Shown here in pieces: positions 1 through 8,260 of a DNA stretch of 64,000 bases; the first letter of the stretch is position 1, and each line of letters begins with the position of its first letter. The translations under genes and the position numbers were made by a program. This DNA comes from Hahella sp. CCB-MM4. GTDB lineage: Bacteria > Pseudomonadota > Gammaproteobacteria > Pseudomonadales > Oleiphilaceae. The DNA lies in NCBI RefSeq assembly GCF_002260525.1, contig NZ_MRYI01000007.1:1-64000 (forward strand), in the 5' to 3' direction. The notes beneath the pieces were generated by a model. The model saw only the letters and a list, made by a program, of their open reading frames with translations, was not told where the DNA came from and did not search any database.

Positions 1-92
1 CGAAGAAATGGACGATGCCGATCAGGAATTGGAAGTCAGCGCTGAACCGATTTATGATCGAGTTCGAAGATCGCTTAACGGAGCATCTTTAA
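1..92 (+). CDS. IS256 (Mutator)-family transposase, C-terminal tail (partial)
   Basis: The frame starting at base 3 is open from the window edge and stops at 90-92. It encodes about 29 residues beginning KKWTMPIRNWKSALN and containing IEFEDRL. This Trp-x-Met-Pro-[IV]-[RK]-x-Trp pattern followed by an FEDRL-type end is typical of the extreme C terminus of IS256-family DDE transposases. A terminal-repeat-like sequence follows within about 15 bases. The rest of the gene lies upstream of the window, so I cannot say whether the element is intact. The overlapping frame that starts at base 8 looks like a shadow. Confidence 0.7.
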   Translation, partial: KKWTMPIRNWKSALNRFMIEFEDRLTEHL

Positions 93-103
93 TAACCAGG
101 CAG

Positions 104-130
104 ATACACAGAATTATTTACAGGGTCTCT
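104..130. repeat. probable terminal inverted repeat of the IS256-type element
   Basis: Just after the transposase stop lies a stretch containing ACACAGAATTATTTACAGGG, which resembles the ends of many IS256-family elements. Only one end is in the window, so neither the partner repeat nor the target duplication can be checked. The exact boundary is inferred. Confidence 0.5.
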
Positions 131-144
131 GTCCTCTTTGTTCG

Positions 145-537
145 TTATTCATTGGAAAATACTTCCAATTCCGATTTGCTTTTTACCATAGATTTAATAG
201 TTTTTATGGCTTTATTCTCATGTTCAGTCCACATGATTTCTGAACCATGTTCGAGCTCTTCGTATATGGGTAACAAAGAAGTTAAGCCTTCAAAAACAAA
301 CTGAATCATTTCACCATCCGAGTTTTCGTAGGGTTCTCTACCTATATTTGCTTCTTCTATTGCTTTTTCGTACGCCTCATCAGGATTCGATGCTTTAATA
401 AGAATTGTATTTTCCCATGCAACACAACGCTTATTCTCGTTGGCGTCATCTTCACCAACATACTTAGATCTCTCGATGTAAGAGGCAACATACCAACCAA
501 CTGAGCTTACATCTTTGTTACGGTATTTCTTTGGCAT
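145..537 (-). CDS. DUF4288-like small protein
   Basis: Encodes about 130 residues. The start was set at the ATG whose complement is 535-537, because GAGGG lies about 5 bases upstream on the coding strand; the frame is open further upstream to 591. The N-terminal VGWYVASYIERS segment, the central ILIKASNPDEAYEKA segment and the acidic character fit the DUF4288 family, which has no known function. It lies beside the IS remnant and faces the same way as the two genes to its right. DUF4288 proteins often occur in polymorphic-toxin neighbourhoods, so an immunity-like role is possible but is inference only. Confidence 0.65.
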   Translation of the reverse strand: MPKKYRNKDVSSVGWYVASYIERSKYVGEDDANENKRCVAWENTILIKASNPDEAYEKAIEEANIGREPYENSDGEMIQFVFEGLTSLLPIYEELEHGSEIMWTEHENKAIKTIKSMVKSKSELEVFSNE

Positions 538-628
538 GTTACCCTCGTTTAAATTTAACGCCGCATTCTCGCGCAGCAGGCGAATCTGCAACGGAAAAGC
601 TATCGCAGTGATTGGTCTTGTTAACTCT

Positions 629-956
629 TTATAGAATTCTACGACTACCTGGCTGTTGATCGCTTATTGCTTCATTCCGAGAAATTAGGCCGAGAAGCAT
701 CATAGATTCTTTCGCTTTCTCGGATTCACTTGCATCCTCTAATGCGCTGAAAGCATCAAGTATGGGTGCGAAGGATTTGCTTAGAAACAACGTATTCCGT
801 CTTAACTACTTCTGACTTTGCGCATAATTAAGAGAAGAGATTATCAAACGCAGTTGACCACGTCACAGTTAGATCTAAAGATTGCTGTAACCATTTATCG
901 GTAGCCGTTCCCATGAGCCTCTCCAGTTTGAGATCAAAGTTACTCGCGTCGCTCAT
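629..956 (-). pseudogene. degraded small gene, two fragments in different frames
   Basis: On the minus strand an ATG at 956 overlaps the stop of the upstream gene as ATGA, implying translational coupling. It opens a 42-residue frame (MSDASNFDLKLERLMG...) that stops at 828. About 50 bases further on, another frame encodes a coherent acidic helical segment (SKSFAPILDAFSALEDASE..., ending at 629). The simplest reading is one gene of about 105 residues broken by a frameshift or small deletion. The family is not recognised. The fragments could also be two tiny unrelated ORFs. Confidence 0.4.
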
Positions 957-1246
957 GATTCTTCTTCGGGGTACCAGGTTAAGCCCTGGTCTGGAGTTTC
1001 GATTCCGCCGAAATTGTCCATTTCTATAATTTCCTCTGCGTAGATCATTGGCGGATTTTCTCTCTCATTTTTTACTGAGTAAGACAGTGTTTTATTTTGT
1101 CGCAGCATTTCAACTGCTTTTTGCTCAGCATCGTTTTCGTTTTCAGCCTCCACAAATATATTTGAGAGAAAACCGAATCTGCCGATTTTACCTTCAAGTT
1201 CAACTAAAAAGTTCTGCCCGTTTAAAAGCACTTTATACTTGTTCAT
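953..1246 (-). CDS. hypothetical 97-residue protein
   Basis: This is a small acidic cytoplasmic protein with no signal peptide or membrane segment. It starts MNKYKVLLNGQNFLVELEG, suggesting an N-terminal beta hairpin, followed by an alternating strand/helix segment (NIFVEAENENDAEQKAVEM). Its TGA stop overlaps the ATG of the degraded downstream frame (ATGA), so the two were probably an operon. The family is not recognised. Small acidic coupled pairs of this kind are common among immunity-type genes, but nothing here proves that. Confidence 0.65.
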   Translation of the reverse strand: MNKYKVLLNGQNFLVELEGKIGRFGFLSNIFVEAENENDAEQKAVEMLRQNKTLSYSVKNERENPPMIYAEEIIEMDNFGGIETPDQGLTWYPEEES

Positions 1247-1412
1247 TTCTCACTCAATTTGATCAAATATTTTTAACTAACATTATTTGTATAACGCGCA
1301 TGCGCATATATCCTATCCACTTGGCCCCGTTATTTAAATGGACCTGTATGTACAACCAAATGGACACCAGCCATCTATTAGAGAGGAAGGTGGGTGATTT
1401 TTTTGTGCGTCA

Positions 1413-1459
1413 TTGTCTGTAGACCTCGGTGGGCGGACACATAGGTCCGCCCCTACAAG
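1413..1459 (+). repeat. REP-like palindrome, copy 1
   Basis: Core GGGCGGAC-ACATAG-GTCCGCCC is a perfect 8-bp stem with a 6-base loop, at 1431-1452. It is flanked on the left by TTGTCTGTAGACC and on the right by CCTACAAG. Three other copies lie in the same orientation in this window. Such GTAGGGGCGG-type palindromes are commonly REP elements; mobilisation by a RAYT transposase is inference. Confidence 0.8.
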
Positions 1460-1638
1460 CTGCGGAATGAAACGGATCGAATTGATAGCCAGCAGTATTG
1501 GAGCGAGAGATTTATCTGAGGAAAAAATGTGGGAGTCATCTATTTCAGCTTTTATAAGTGCATAATAAATTGTGTCGCTTGAAAGCCGTAAAATGTGCCA
1601 GTTCTCTCTGGCCTTACTTTTCGATAAGGATAAAAAAT

Positions 1639-2286
1639 ATGGGGGCTAAAACCTGGATGCTGGTTTGTTCGGATGATGCTGAACCTTCCCGGATATTGAA
1701 ACAAGTACCGAATCTAAATCGAGAAAAGACAGATGAATTGGTTAAAGAGCTTTTCCCTAAAGATAAGCTTGAGCCGATAGAGGATGGTAGTCTTTCTTAT
1801 ACGAACCCTCCTGATGACATTTTATATGCGGGTTGTTTTGAAGGGGTGACGGTACTCGCTGCAAAGGAATTTGCATTGGATTTTCCAACGAAATTGGATG
1901 CTCGTTTTGTTGGTGGTGCTTTGGGAAGGTTTGCATTCTCACATGCGATGCATAGCGCTGTTGATTGGTTAGCTTTCTCGAAATGGGAAAATGGCAAATT
2001 ATTGCGTGCTTTGAGCCTCTCACCCGATAGTGACATTCTTGAAGATGTCGGTGAAAGACTTCCATTTGAAATTCCCTTTTGGGAAGGTAAGCATCCTGCT
2101 ACAGATCCGGAAGATGATGAAGCCGACTACCCTTTTGCATTCCATCCTCTTGAGCTAGGGGAGGAGGCCCTTAAGGCATTTTTTGGCTATCAGCTAGAGG
2201 GTTATATTGATGAAAGCTTATTGGAACCTGAGGAAATTCCGTTAGTAGGTTATCGTCGAGTAAAGAAAAAGTGGAAGCTGTGGTGA
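1639..2286 (+). CDS. DUF6928-like protein
   Basis: Encodes about 215 residues from the ATG at 1639. That start is chosen because AAGGA sits 7 bases upstream and the protein then begins MGAKTWMLVCSDDAEP, the conserved opening of DUF6928 proteins (MGAKTWMLVY-like); the frame is open upstream to 1558. The rest is acidic and soluble, with Trp-rich central motifs (AVDWLAFSKWENGKLLRALSL) and an EIPFWEG segment. No signal peptide or membrane helices are present. The function of this family is not established. It sits alone between repeats with a small orphan gene downstream. Confidence 0.7.
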   Translation: MGAKTWMLVCSDDAEPSRILKQVPNLNREKTDELVKELFPKDKLEPIEDGSLSYTNPPDDILYAGCFEGVTVLAAKEFALDFPTKLDARFVGGALGRFAFSHAMHSAVDWLAFSKWENGKLLRALSLSPDSDILEDVGERLPFEIPFWEGKHPATDPEDDEADYPFAFHPLELGEEALKAFFGYQLEGYIDESLLEPEEIPLVGYRRVKKKWKLW

Positions 2287-2316
2287 AACATAGCCGTTTA
2301 CTCAGATTCTCCAGTC

Positions 2317-2712
2317 ATGGAATCGTTGTGGCAGATCATGAACCGTAGCCCAGATAGAGTAGAATTGAAAAAGTGTTTAGATGATTTGGCATCTGCCATG
2401 AATTTGGAGCAGATGGCCGAAGAACTTAGCCTCAGTGTAATTGATCATGTTCTGTACGATTTAGAGCTCAACGGAATCAGAGGTAAGAATGGGTGGGAGT
2501 GTTGTGCGAAAGGGCTTATCACCGAAAGAGAATTAAGAAATCTGACCATGGCTCATGCTGTATCAAAAATATCTCGCTCTAATGGTGTTAAAGAACCAGC
2601 ATTCAATACTTACGCTTCTAAACATCTTTGTGAGGCATTTGAAAGATCATTGCTAGGTAGGCCGGCAATCTTAAAAGAAAGCGACGTTTTAGATCCCTGG
2701 GAAAAAAAGTAA
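2317..2712 (+). CDS. hypothetical helical protein
   Basis: A 131-residue soluble, mostly helical protein (MESLWQIMNRSPDRVELKK...), with no signal peptide. The start is uncertain: no clear ribosome site precedes the ATG at 2317, and another ATG lies at 2338. It begins 31 bases after the DUF6928-like gene and probably shares its transcript. The family is not recognised. A REP-like palindrome follows about 90 bases downstream. Confidence 0.55.
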   Translation: MESLWQIMNRSPDRVELKKCLDDLASAMNLEQMAEELSLSVIDHVLYDLELNGIRGKNGWECCAKGLITERELRNLTMAHAVSKISRSNGVKEPAFNTYASKHLCEAFERSLLGRPAILKESDVLDPWEKK

Positions 2713-2799
2713 GAAGAAAAATGGACAGCCTTCCATTGCATCGGCTAGAGAGGTGAGGGGGGCTTGTATCTGCTCTTAATGAAGGTTTTTCTTTGTGTT

Positions 2800-2846
2800 T
2801 TGTCTGCAAACCGCGCTGGGCGGACACATAGGTCCGCCCCTACAAG
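2800..2846 (+). repeat. REP-like palindrome, copy 2
   Basis: Same core palindrome as the copy near 1.4 kb (stem at 2818-2839), again preceded by TGTCTGCAAACC and followed by CCTACAAG. About 30 bases downstream a second short repeat (GTTATATGGATGTCCC) begins at 2875; it recurs at 8367 and, diverged, near 7238. Confidence 0.8.
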
Positions 2847-2899
2847 TTACGGATTGAAAGGACATTCAGCGATAGTTATATGGATGTCCCGTTAGTAAT

Positions 2900-3553
2900 T
2901 TATGTGGAAGGCTTTACTTCTTTATTGGGCATGTGCCTTAGCGACCAGCCGAGAATTATTGAACCAAACAATCCAACAGCAGACCATCCGACCACCCATG
3001 CAGTTGAAAAAGGCGCTTGTGCAGATAATAAACCCATGCCTATAGCAAAGCCCAATGTTCCTGCGACTAGCCAGGCTATTACATTAGCTGGCACCCAAAA
3101 GTACGCTCGATTACGTTCTCGTCGCAAAACAACCCATTGAAGGATCCCAACGGCGAAACCTACCGCTGACCAACCTAAATATCCCGGTGCCTGAGCAGCT
3201 TGAAAGATAGACCAAACTGACCACCCCAAAGCACTAGCGACTGCCCAAAAGGGTCCGAAATTATTGTATCGTTTAAGAACAATCCACTGGGCAATGCCGA
3301 TCGCCACACCGAAAACACTCCAATTACCGACACCCCCCGGTGTATTCAGTCCAATGAGTCCGAGAACACCACTGAGAAATCCTCCTACTCCCCCGGCAAT
3401 CGTATGAGCGACACACCATCTTGTCCAAGGAAAAGCAGATACCAGATCTGTACCCGCGCCACTCTCTTGCTTTCCTTTAGCCAGCAAATGATCAAGTAGT
3501 TTTGGAACAATCCAAGCTATAATTGCTCCAATTACTGCTTGTATCAATTCCAT
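2900..3553 (-). CDS. multi-pass inner-membrane protein
   Basis: A 217-residue protein with about five or six hydrophobic helices rich in Gly, Ala and Trp. It contains an internal repeat of the form [SA]-V-[FG]-x-A-x-G-I-x-Q-W-[IV]-V-L-[KR]-R, seen as GVAIGIAQWIVLKR and GFAVGILQWVVLRR. It starts MELIQAVIGAIIAW, with GGAGG just upstream on the coding strand. It resembles uncharacterised membrane proteins with Q-W-x-V-L-[KR] repeats; no transport or enzymatic motif is visible. The last eight residues (PNKEVKPST) are encoded within the edge of a repeated intergenic sequence, suggesting repeat insertion altered the 3' end. Confidence 0.75.
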   Translation of the reverse strand: MELIQAVIGAIIAWIVPKLLDHLLAKGKQESGAGTDLVSAFPWTRWCVAHTIAGGVGGFLSGVLGLIGLNTPGGVGNWSVFGVAIGIAQWIVLKRYNNFGPFWAVASALGWSVWSIFQAAQAPGYLGWSAVGFAVGILQWVVLRRERNRAYFWVPANVIAWLVAGTLGFAIGMGLLSAQAPFSTAWVVGWSAVGLFGSIILGWSLRHMPNKEVKPST

Positions 3554-3701
3554 GTTGCCACCTCCTCATCTGTGAATAGGCTTTTTTTCAGCATATAACA
3601 TTTGTGTATCGCGCATGCGTGTTTTTCTTATTTTAGTTTCTGAAGATACATTCTCCTGAGGAATAAAAGGAGGAGGTGAGGAATAAAAGGACATCCTGTC
3701 G

Positions 3702-3747
3702 TTGTCTGTAAACCCCGAGGGGCGGACACATAGGTCCGCCCCTACAA
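3702..3747 (+). repeat. REP-like palindrome, copy 3
   Basis: Third copy of the GGGCGGAC/GTCCGCCC palindrome (stem 3720-3741), preceded by TTGTCTGTAAACC and followed by CCTACAA. It lies between two minus-strand genes. The left flank (3660-3700) also shares GGAGGTGAGGAATAAAAGGACA-like words with the flanks of the other copies. Confidence 0.8.
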
Positions 3748-3813
3748 AAGAATTGGACACCCGGCAATTATTGCAGGGTTTAGAGCAGACTCCTACAGAG
3801 CTATTTCGTCAGG

Positions 3814-4500
3814 TTAGATAATTTTTGTCACGACGGACCATCCTTTCATGGCCAGTTGCTTCTGTATGCTGTTTCCTCCCAAGTGGGAGAGTCCAACAGG
3901 TAGCACGGTTACGCTGGGTCCTTTGGCGCTTGAGGCTGCGCGTATCAAATGGGCGGCAATTCCCGGATTTCGTTCGTCTGACTTGGCCGCCAGATCCTGT
4001 TCGACGACTTCAACGGTATTTTCCCCTTCGGCAATGACCACGTCTTTCAAGAGCGTTGCCTTGTAATAAAACAAAGAGTGATTGATCGATCCGAGGTTTT
4101 TATCGTCAGTACCGGAAATGACAAGCTTCTCCATCTTAGTCAGTCCAGCTCCTGATCCAACGATGAATCCATTCTTGATGGGAAGTTCGATCGCTGCAAT
4201 GGTCGTATGTTTGCTAGCAACTTTGCCGATGGCCGTGACCACTGCTTTGGCACCTGCAATCATCAAAGCCTGATCACTGGGTTCAAGCGGCACCACCGTA
4301 TCCGTACTATGTTGTTCACCAAGCAAGACGATGAAGTTGCTATCTTTCTTTAGAATAACCCCCAGCGGCATGTCAGGATCAGGCAACATAAGCCCGATAC
4401 CGTCGACAGTTAACCCTTTCTTGTTTAAAGGCAGATAATTTATCTTATAGGCGTTTAGTACCGCATCCGCGTGATTTTTCGCCTCTAACTCTCCAGACAT
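3814..4500 (-). CDS. hypothetical protein, weakly TraB/ChaN-like
   Basis: A 228-residue soluble protein starting MSGELEAKNHADAVLNAYK, with a strong ribosome site (GGAAGGAG) just upstream. There is no signal peptide. Two motifs recall the TraB/GumN/ChaN haem-binding-like fold: FIVLLGEQHSTD in the N-terminal third and VLPVGLSHLGGNSIQKQL near the C terminus, matching the paired GE-x-H and G-x-x-H-L-x-G patterns of that superfamily. The match is by eye only and the middle of the protein is not conserved, so I would not assign an activity. Its left and right neighbours are unrelated. Confidence 0.65.
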   Translation of the reverse strand: MSGELEAKNHADAVLNAYKINYLPLNKKGLTVDGIGLMLPDPDMPLGVILKKDSNFIVLLGEQHSTDTVVPLEPSDQALMIAGAKAVVTAIGKVASKHTTIAAIELPIKNGFIVGSGAGLTKMEKLVISGTDDKNLGSINHSLFYYKATLLKDVVIAEGENTVEVVEQDLAAKSDERNPGIAAHLIRAASSAKGPSVTVLPVGLSHLGGNSIQKQLAMKGWSVVTKII

Positions 4501-4751
4501 AAGAACTCCTTCCTTTTGTCGATTCAGATATGTCTTCCACCGAATTGTTTTTTGAAAATAGCGCCAGTGGGATCACCCGTAATCTTCCTGAACGTCTGTG
4601 ATACTTCGGTGAACTTATTGCCATGTTCATCATACTAAATATATCTGAAATGCCCATCACTAAATCTGACCGTTATTTTAGGGAGGGACTTCCAGTTTGG
4701 TATCCAGTCTATATACGCGGCCGGACCATGATGAGAGCCTCTATATCGTTT

Positions 4752-6065
4752 TCAAGTAGAGAGTTTTACAGCTTTTGCGAGATAACGTTGGTACTCCTCA
4801 TCAGGAACAAAAGAGCCTCCCGTCAGCCAGGGAATATGCACGCTATTTTCCAGGCGATGGGTGAGGTGATGGGATTCTAAATACTTCTGTCCAGCCTCGG
4901 TCATCAGCATTGCCGGACCGAGGCAGCCGATGGCCGCAGAGGGTTCAACTTCGATATTTTCCAGGGTTTTTAGCAGGTATAGCTGTTGGTAAAGCTGCTC
5001 GTCTGTCGCCGTATACACACCTGACAAGAGGTTCCGCGTGGCGTCGCACACCCACTGTGATGCGGTGCCGACAGCCAGCCCATCAGCATCTGTGTCGTTC
5101 TTTAAACCGAATTCGTAGATGGATGTGGGAGCGGTATCCGGTTCACCGGCCATACCCAGCAGCATGCAGGGTGCCTGTACCGGCTCAGCAAAGAAGCAGT
5201 GAACATTGTCATTGAAAATCTTTTTAAGACCGTAGGTTATGCCGCCTGGTGCGCCGCCCACACCGGCGGGTAGATACACAAATAGGGGATGGTCGGCATC
5301 CACCTTAATGTTTAGAGCTTCCAGCTGTGCCTGGAGGCGTTTGGCCGCAACGGCGTACCCCATGAAAAGGTTGGGAGATCGTTCGTCATCAATAAAATAG
5401 CTGTTCGGGTCAGCATTGGCCTCAAGGCGCCCGGCCTCTAGCGCAGCGCCATAATCGGTGTTGTGCTCAACGACCCGTACCCCACGCCTTCTAAGACGTT
5501 CCATTTTCCATTGTTTTGCATCCGATGACATGTGTACGACTGTCTTAAAGCCCAACGCAGAGCCTATGATGCCGATGCTTAGACCCAGGTTGCCGGTACT
5601 GCCCACCGTGACGGTGTATTGTGAAAACAGTCCGCGAGCTGGCTCGGAGGCGAGCACACAATAGTCACTGTCTTTGTTCTCAAGGATTCCATGCTTTAGT
5701 GCCAGTGCTTCAGCAAAGCAAAGTACTTCATGAATACCACCGCGGGCTTTGATGGAGCCTGCCACCGGCAGGTCATGGTCAGCTTTCAGGAACAGCGAAC
5801 CGCCCAGTGGATTGATCTTGCTGTTGAGTCGATCGGCTTTTATCAGTGAAGACTCAATAAGCCCGTGGCTGGGTTCGAGTTCGGGGAACAGTCTCTGTAG
5901 CAGCGGTGCACATCGCTTGAGGCGAGCTTCTGCCTCGTAGAATTCATCTACTTCCGGTGTGGCAGAAGCCGAAACAGGATTTTGATAATTTTCGTTTAGC
6001 CACACTATAGGCTGGCTACTCTGGATGATTTTACGTTCGTCTTGGGTGATACTGAGAGTTCTCAT
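4752..6065 (-). CDS. dsdA: D-serine dehydratase (D-serine ammonia-lyase)
   Basis: A 437-residue fold-type II PLP enzyme that converts D-serine to pyruvate and ammonia in the cytoplasm. The PLP lysine lies in the GSIKARGG motif (about K106), followed by the phosphate-binding glycine-rich loop near VGSTGNLGLS and the PAGVGGAPGG segment. Length and motif order match DsdA (about 440 residues). It is transcribed divergently from a LysR-type regulator 126 bases away, the same arrangement as dsdA/dsdC in other gammaproteobacteria, so D-serine-responsive control is likely. No D-serine permease gene lies beside it. D-serine use is often linked to host-derived amino acids; that link is inference here. 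Confidence 0.93.
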   Translation of the reverse strand: MRTLSITQDERKIIQSSQPIVWLNENYQNPVSASATPEVDEFYEAEARLKRCAPLLQRLFPELEPSHGLIESSLIKADRLNSKINPLGGSLFLKADHDLPVAGSIKARGGIHEVLCFAEALALKHGILENKDSDYCVLASEPARGLFSQYTVTVGSTGNLGLSIGIIGSALGFKTVVHMSSDAKQWKMERLRRRGVRVVEHNTDYGAALEAGRLEANADPNSYFIDDERSPNLFMGYAVAAKRLQAQLEALNIKVDADHPLFVYLPAGVGGAPGGITYGLKKIFNDNVHCFFAEPVQAPCMLLGMAGEPDTAPTSIYEFGLKNDTDADGLAVGTASQWVCDATRNLLSGVYTATDEQLYQQLYLLKTLENIEVEPSAAIGCLGPAMLMTEAGQKYLESHHLTHRLENSVHIPWLTGGSFVPDEEYQRYLAKAVKLST

Positions 6066-6191
6066 TGCTTATCCAAACTAGCTGTCATTTGTATTAAGAA
6101 GCTATGGAAATTCTGGGTTGCTGTTGCTCAGAAAGCAAACGATAGAATCTCAATAGCTGTTTAGTCTGGCTAAACAATAATTGGATGGATA

Positions 6192-7091
6192 ATGATGTCA
6201 GGACTCGGTGTGCGTACCTTTTCCATGCTGATCTATTTTGAGGCCTGCGGCAGACTGTTAAGCTTTTCCGCTGCCGCCAGAGAGCTATATGTCACTACGG
6301 GTGCCGTGAGCCAACAAATTCGTAAGTTGGAAGAGCAGCTCGGAATTAAGCTGTTCGAGCGTCGCCCATCAGGTATCCGGTTGACAGCCAAAGGAAACGA
6401 GTTATTGACCGTGACACGGCAATCGATTGAGGCCATCAGGCAGACGGTTGAGCGTCTACAGGTGAATTCTATTGATACCGCCGTCAGGCTTACATCTACG
6501 CCTTCATTTGTTTTTAAATGGCTGATTCCTATGCTCAAGGAATTCAATCTCAACAATCCCGATATAAAGATTGAAACTTATGCAGAGGCTGCGTTGCTTA
6601 ATCTGAGTACGGCGAGCTTTGACCTGGCCATTGATTACAGCAAAGGCGAGTATCAGAACTTTGATGCGACGTTGCTGGTGGAAGAAATCTTGTTGCCGGT
6701 CATCAGTCCTGAGTACATGAAGGGGGCTAACTGGCAAGACCCCAAAATCTGGGATAGCGTTTCGTTATTACATGATGCGATGCCCTGGTCAGATGCACCA
6801 CGAGACGCAGAGTGGCGGTACTGGCTGGACCAGTCAGGATTGACGGATGTATCCAGCCGGCAGGGACATTATTTTAATCGGTCTGATATGGCCATAGCGG
6901 CTGCTGATGCAGGCCTTGGAGTAGCGCTTGCGCGAGGTTCCCTGGTAAAAGAAGAACTGGCCAGCGGTCGCCTCATCGCTCCACTTCCTGCGGTGCCTTC
7001 CTGTTGCAACTATTACCTGGTCACCCCTAAGGGCAAAGCGATCAGCCATAGTGTCGGCGTGTTGAGAGACTGGTTGTTGAGCAAAGTGTAG
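6192..7091 (+). CDS. dsdC: LysR-family regulator, DsdC/GcvA-like
   Basis: A 299-residue protein. The N-terminal winged helix-turn-helix (roughly residues 8-65) contains SFSAAARELYVTTGAVSQQIRKLE, typical of the GcvA/DsdC branch, followed by LGIKLFERR. A LysR substrate-binding domain fills the rest. Two ATG codons (6192, 6195) could serve as start. It diverges from dsdA, so it is probably the activator of that gene in response to D-serine. The intergenic region of 126 bases should hold both promoters; I see no unmistakable operator. Assignment as DsdC rather than another GcvA-like regulator rests mainly on this location. Confidence 0.82.
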   Translation: MMSGLGVRTFSMLIYFEACGRLLSFSAAARELYVTTGAVSQQIRKLEEQLGIKLFERRPSGIRLTAKGNELLTVTRQSIEAIRQTVERLQVNSIDTAVRLTSTPSFVFKWLIPMLKEFNLNNPDIKIETYAEAALLNLSTASFDLAIDYSKGEYQNFDATLLVEEILLPVISPEYMKGANWQDPKIWDSVSLLHDAMPWSDAPRDAEWRYWLDQSGLTDVSSRQGHYFNRSDMAIAAADAGLGVALARGSLVKEELASGRLIAPLPAVPSCCNYYLVTPKGKAISHSVGVLRDWLLSKV

Positions 7092-7281
7092 TTGCTGCTG
7101 CCACTTCAGCTTCCCGAATTGAGTGAGAATGCATGGTCAATTTTGCAAGTCAGCAGGTAGCTGAGAGCTTGCTTAGTATAAGGGGGCTTGTACTCTGTCA
7201 TATAACAAGCTGCCTTATTTGTGTACGGGTGGAAGGGTAGTATTTGGATATCCCGTTAATATTTTTGGTGTCTAAAAGATT

Positions 7282-7602
7282 ATGAATCCAGCAATAGAAA
7301 ACCTAACCAGCTATCTACAACAGCTTGAGCAAATTGAAGAATTTGATTCGCTTGAAGCTAAGGCGGAGCATATCGGCAAAATCAATCTCATCAAAAATGC
7401 TATTGGCCAGCTACATTTATGCGAAATGTATGGCATCAACTCTGGGTCGCTTGTTAGTGTATTACCAGAAACGGAGAATCCAAATTTTTGCTATTTGGTG
7501 GTTCACGAAAATGAGTCTTCTAATCCTGCAGATTGGGAGGAAGTAAGGTTTGATGGGCGGCAGGTATCGCTGGCCGGAGGCGACCTTATTATTCGCAAGT
7601 AG
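7282..7602 (+). CDS. small acidic orphan protein, possible immunity protein
   Basis: A 106-residue acidic soluble protein with an N-terminal helical half (MNPAIENLTSYLQQLEQIEEFDSLEAKAEH) and a beta-rich C-terminal half ending VRFDGRQVSLAGGDLIIRK. There is no strong ribosome site. It lies 79 bases upstream of the deaminase-fold gene and in the same direction. Its acidity and location make it a candidate immunity or accessory partner for that protein, but such partners usually lie downstream of the toxin, so this is a guess. The family is not recognised. Confidence 0.55.
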   Translation: MNPAIENLTSYLQQLEQIEEFDSLEAKAEHIGKINLIKNAIGQLHLCEMYGINSGSLVSVLPETENPNFCYLVVHENESSNPADWEEVRFDGRQVSLAGGDLIIRK

Positions 7603-7623
7603 TAAATCACAGACAGGAAGGTG

Positions 7624-7641
7624 TTGGGGCCTTTGCCCCAA
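7624..7641 (+). other. hairpin in the gap before the deaminase-fold gene
   Basis: TTGGGGC-CTTT-GCCCCAA is a perfect 7-bp stem with a 4-base loop. It lies between the 106-residue orphan and the deaminase-fold gene and is followed by GAGGCGTTATGCC instead of a T run, so it is not a classical terminator. It may be part of a cassette-like junction, because the GCGTTATG word recurs near 44.4 kb, or a simple mRNA structure. Confidence 0.5.
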
Positions 7642-7681
7642 TGCTAGAGGCGTTATGCCATTACATCTAAAGGAGACAAAG

Positions 7682-8260
7682 ATGAATTTCCCCCCACGAA
7701 CCAGAGCCAGTGATGCAATTATCAGAAACTTGCATGCGCAACTGACAGCAGCAGGAGTTGCTAGTGGAGGAGCCAATCGATGCATGATAACGGTCGTTGT
7801 CACTGGAGACGTCGATGTGCCTCGGAGAGCCATTATTTCAACTTCTGGACCTAGAGTTGTTCAAGGGGCGCTTAGAACGGCCATTAATAATTTGGCTGGT
7901 CATGGTATATACGGCGGCGTGGCTTATACCATTGTTCATTTTTCCGGAGCCAATGGAGTGGTGAATCCTCTCAACTCAGGGATGGCCACACAAGATCATT
8001 ATCATGTGCAGGGTGGGCGCCATTGCGCAGAACCTAAAGCTTTAGAGGCAGCCTCTGGATTTGGCGATAGGATGACTGGCATGAGCACGATATGGTGGGG
8101 AAATAATGCCAACCCATATCCCGATCCGAGCAATAACCCTGCCGGTATATTTGCCCTGCCTTGTGAAGTCTGCCAAACCAATGAAGTATGGTTTATGAAA
8201 CGGGTAGAGGAGCGTCGTATGGTTAGCAAAGGTGCAGCACGAAGGGCGTTTGATATTTAA
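7682..8260 (+). CDS. stand-alone deaminase-fold protein (YwqJ-like), probable toxin
   Basis: Encodes 192 residues from the ATG at 7682, chosen for the AAGGAG seven bases upstream. It carries the zinc-deaminase signature: HCAEPKALEA with C115-A116-E117 (one zinc ligand and the catalytic Glu), and 43 residues later LPCEVCQ with the other two zinc ligands at C161 and C164. The CAEPKAL form resembles YwqJ-type and related deaminase domains found at the C termini of polymorphic toxins, which are proposed to deaminate nucleic acid bases. No N-terminal delivery domain, signal peptide or membrane helix is present. A Tse2/Tsi2-like pair follows in the same direction. The substrate cannot be deduced; a free-nucleoside deaminase is an alternative. 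Confidence 0.72.
   Translation: MNFPPRTRASDAIIRNLHAQLTAAGVASGGANRCMITVVVTGDVDVPRRAIISTSGPRVVQGALRTAINNLAGHGIYGGVAYTIVHFSGANGVVNPLNSGMATQDHYHVQGGRHCAEPKALEAASGFGDRMTGMSTIWWGNNANPYPDPSNNPAGIFALPCEVCQTNEVWFMKRVEERRMVSKGAARRAFDI

Noticed and set aside
276-300. NKEVKPS peptide shared by a plus-strand frame and the membrane protein C terminus
   Set aside because: The first case lies antisense to a real gene, so the match is probably chance.
8-304. 98-codon plus-strand frame at the left edge
   Set aside because: It overlaps the IS256 transposase tail and the reverse strand of a better-supported gene; its second half has no coding character.
7600-7660. attC-like junction before the deaminase-fold gene
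   Set aside because: The internal hairpin is perfect but the left end lacks RYYYAAC and outer arms do not pair.
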